NCBI RefSeq assembly: GCF_001712795.1
Contig: NZ_KV757747.1
Coordinates: 1,910-47,955, forward strand
Source of the DNA: Nostoc sp. KVJ20
GTDB taxonomy: Bacteria > Cyanobacteriota > Cyanobacteriia > Cyanobacteriales > Nostocaceae
Direction: 5' to 3'
Length of the DNA stretch: 46,046 bases
Positions 45,831-46,046 of the stretch are shown piece after piece. The translations under genes were made by a program, and so were the position numbers. Below the pieces are notes generated by a model. That model was not told the origin of the DNA. It did not search any database and was given only the letters and a program-made list of their open reading frames with translations. Numbering within the stretch: the stretch's first letter is position 1; each line of letters opens with the position of its first letter.

Positions 45831-45865
45831 CACTCGCCGCTCTAAAGAGACGGGGATTCTTGAAT
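45831..45865 (-). mobile_element. Right end of an IS605/TnpB-type element
   Basis: On the minus strand the sequence after the TnpB stop contains CCCCGTCTCTTTAGAGCGGC, a hairpin-forming end typical of cyanobacterial IS200/IS605-family elements, and finishes GAGTGTCAA at about 45827. The 3' part of the guide (omega) RNA is expected here. Only the right end is in the window. Confidence 0.6.
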
Positions 45866-46046
45866 CTAAGACATAACTTGCTCATGCAGGTTTTCACCAA
45901 CATGAGTAGCGGTTTCATCTCCCCAAGCGTTGCTTGCGTCTAGCGCAAAAGTTCCCGTATGCCCTACGGTACTCAATCCTCGACTAAGGATAATTCTAGC
46001 TGCGTTTTCATCTCTATCCATTAAACAGCCACATGAACATACGTGC
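45866..46046 (-). CDS. tnpB: TnpB (IS605 OrfB) C-terminus, partial
   Basis: The 60 C-terminal codons of an RNA-guided nuclease of the TnpB family; the gene continues past the window edge. The visible part has the second half of the zinc ribbon (CSCGCLMDRDENAARIIL), including the DRDxNAA catalytic Asp, so this end is not decayed. The tail runs through GHTGTFALDASNAWGDE to EQVMS, as in other Nostoc OrfB proteins. It is convergent with the ABC transporter. Whether a TnpA partner exists cannot be seen. Confidence 0.88.
   Translation of the reverse strand, partial: HVCSCGCLMDRDENAARIILSRGLSTVGHTGTFALDASNAWGDETATHVGENLHEQVMS

Overview
The window comes from a filamentous, heterocyst-type cyanobacterium, most likely Nostoc. 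The signs are many GCGATCGC (HIP1) sites, short tandem heptamer/octamer repeats both between and inside genes, small palindromic repeat elements, and the gene content. No rRNA, tRNA or CRISPR array was seen.

Region 1 (1-6006) looks like core genome: a HemH/ferrochelatase-family protein with a natural His8 tail (minus strand), a small alpha/beta-hydrolase-like protein, an MFS transporter, and the acetolactate synthase large subunit with a C-terminal zinc ribbon. A small palindromic element with perfect 17-bp terminal inverted repeats sits at about 1539-1721.

Region 2 (6499-39843) is a complete nostocyclopeptide-type (ncp) biosynthetic locus. On the minus strand, in transcription order: ncpA (three NRPS modules plus epimerase), ncpB (four modules plus terminal reductase), a 2-oxoglutarate/Fe(II) oxygenase of the leucine 5-hydroxylase kind, a zinc alcohol dehydrogenase and a P5C-reductase homologue (together the 4-methylproline supply), and a previously unlisted 50-aa ORF that overlaps the reductase stop by ATGA. 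Divergently on the plus strand are an SbmA/BacA-like ABC exporter (ncpF) and a beta-lactamase-fold hydrolase (ncpG). The specificity codes I read predict Tyr-Gly-D-Gln-Ile-Ser-MePro-(Phe/Leu) and reductive release as an aldehyde, which matches nostocyclopeptide.

Region 3 (40230-45830) is a microviridin (graspetide) locus directly next to the ncp genes. It has a 46-aa precursor with the PFFARFLE leader motif and a TYKFPSDLED core, an MdnB-type amide ligase, an MdnC-type ester ligase, and two small proteins of unknown function. It also has a second 672-aa ABC transporter that is a close paralogue of NcpF. A minus-strand TnpB (IS605/IS607-type) element abuts the stop codon of that transporter at the right edge.

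The most interesting signal is regulatory. A 9-bp direct repeat, TTAACTGTC on the coding strand of the downstream gene, is present seven times upstream of ncpA and twice directly upstream of a good sigma70-like promoter for the microviridin precursor. This suggests that one regulator controls a non-ribosomal and a ribosomal peptide together. The duplicated transporter, with the same C-terminal helix-turn-helix-like tail, strengthens the link. The NRPS genes themselves carry in-frame intergenic-type repeats in all seven adenylation domains and 24-bp dispersed repeats in several domains.
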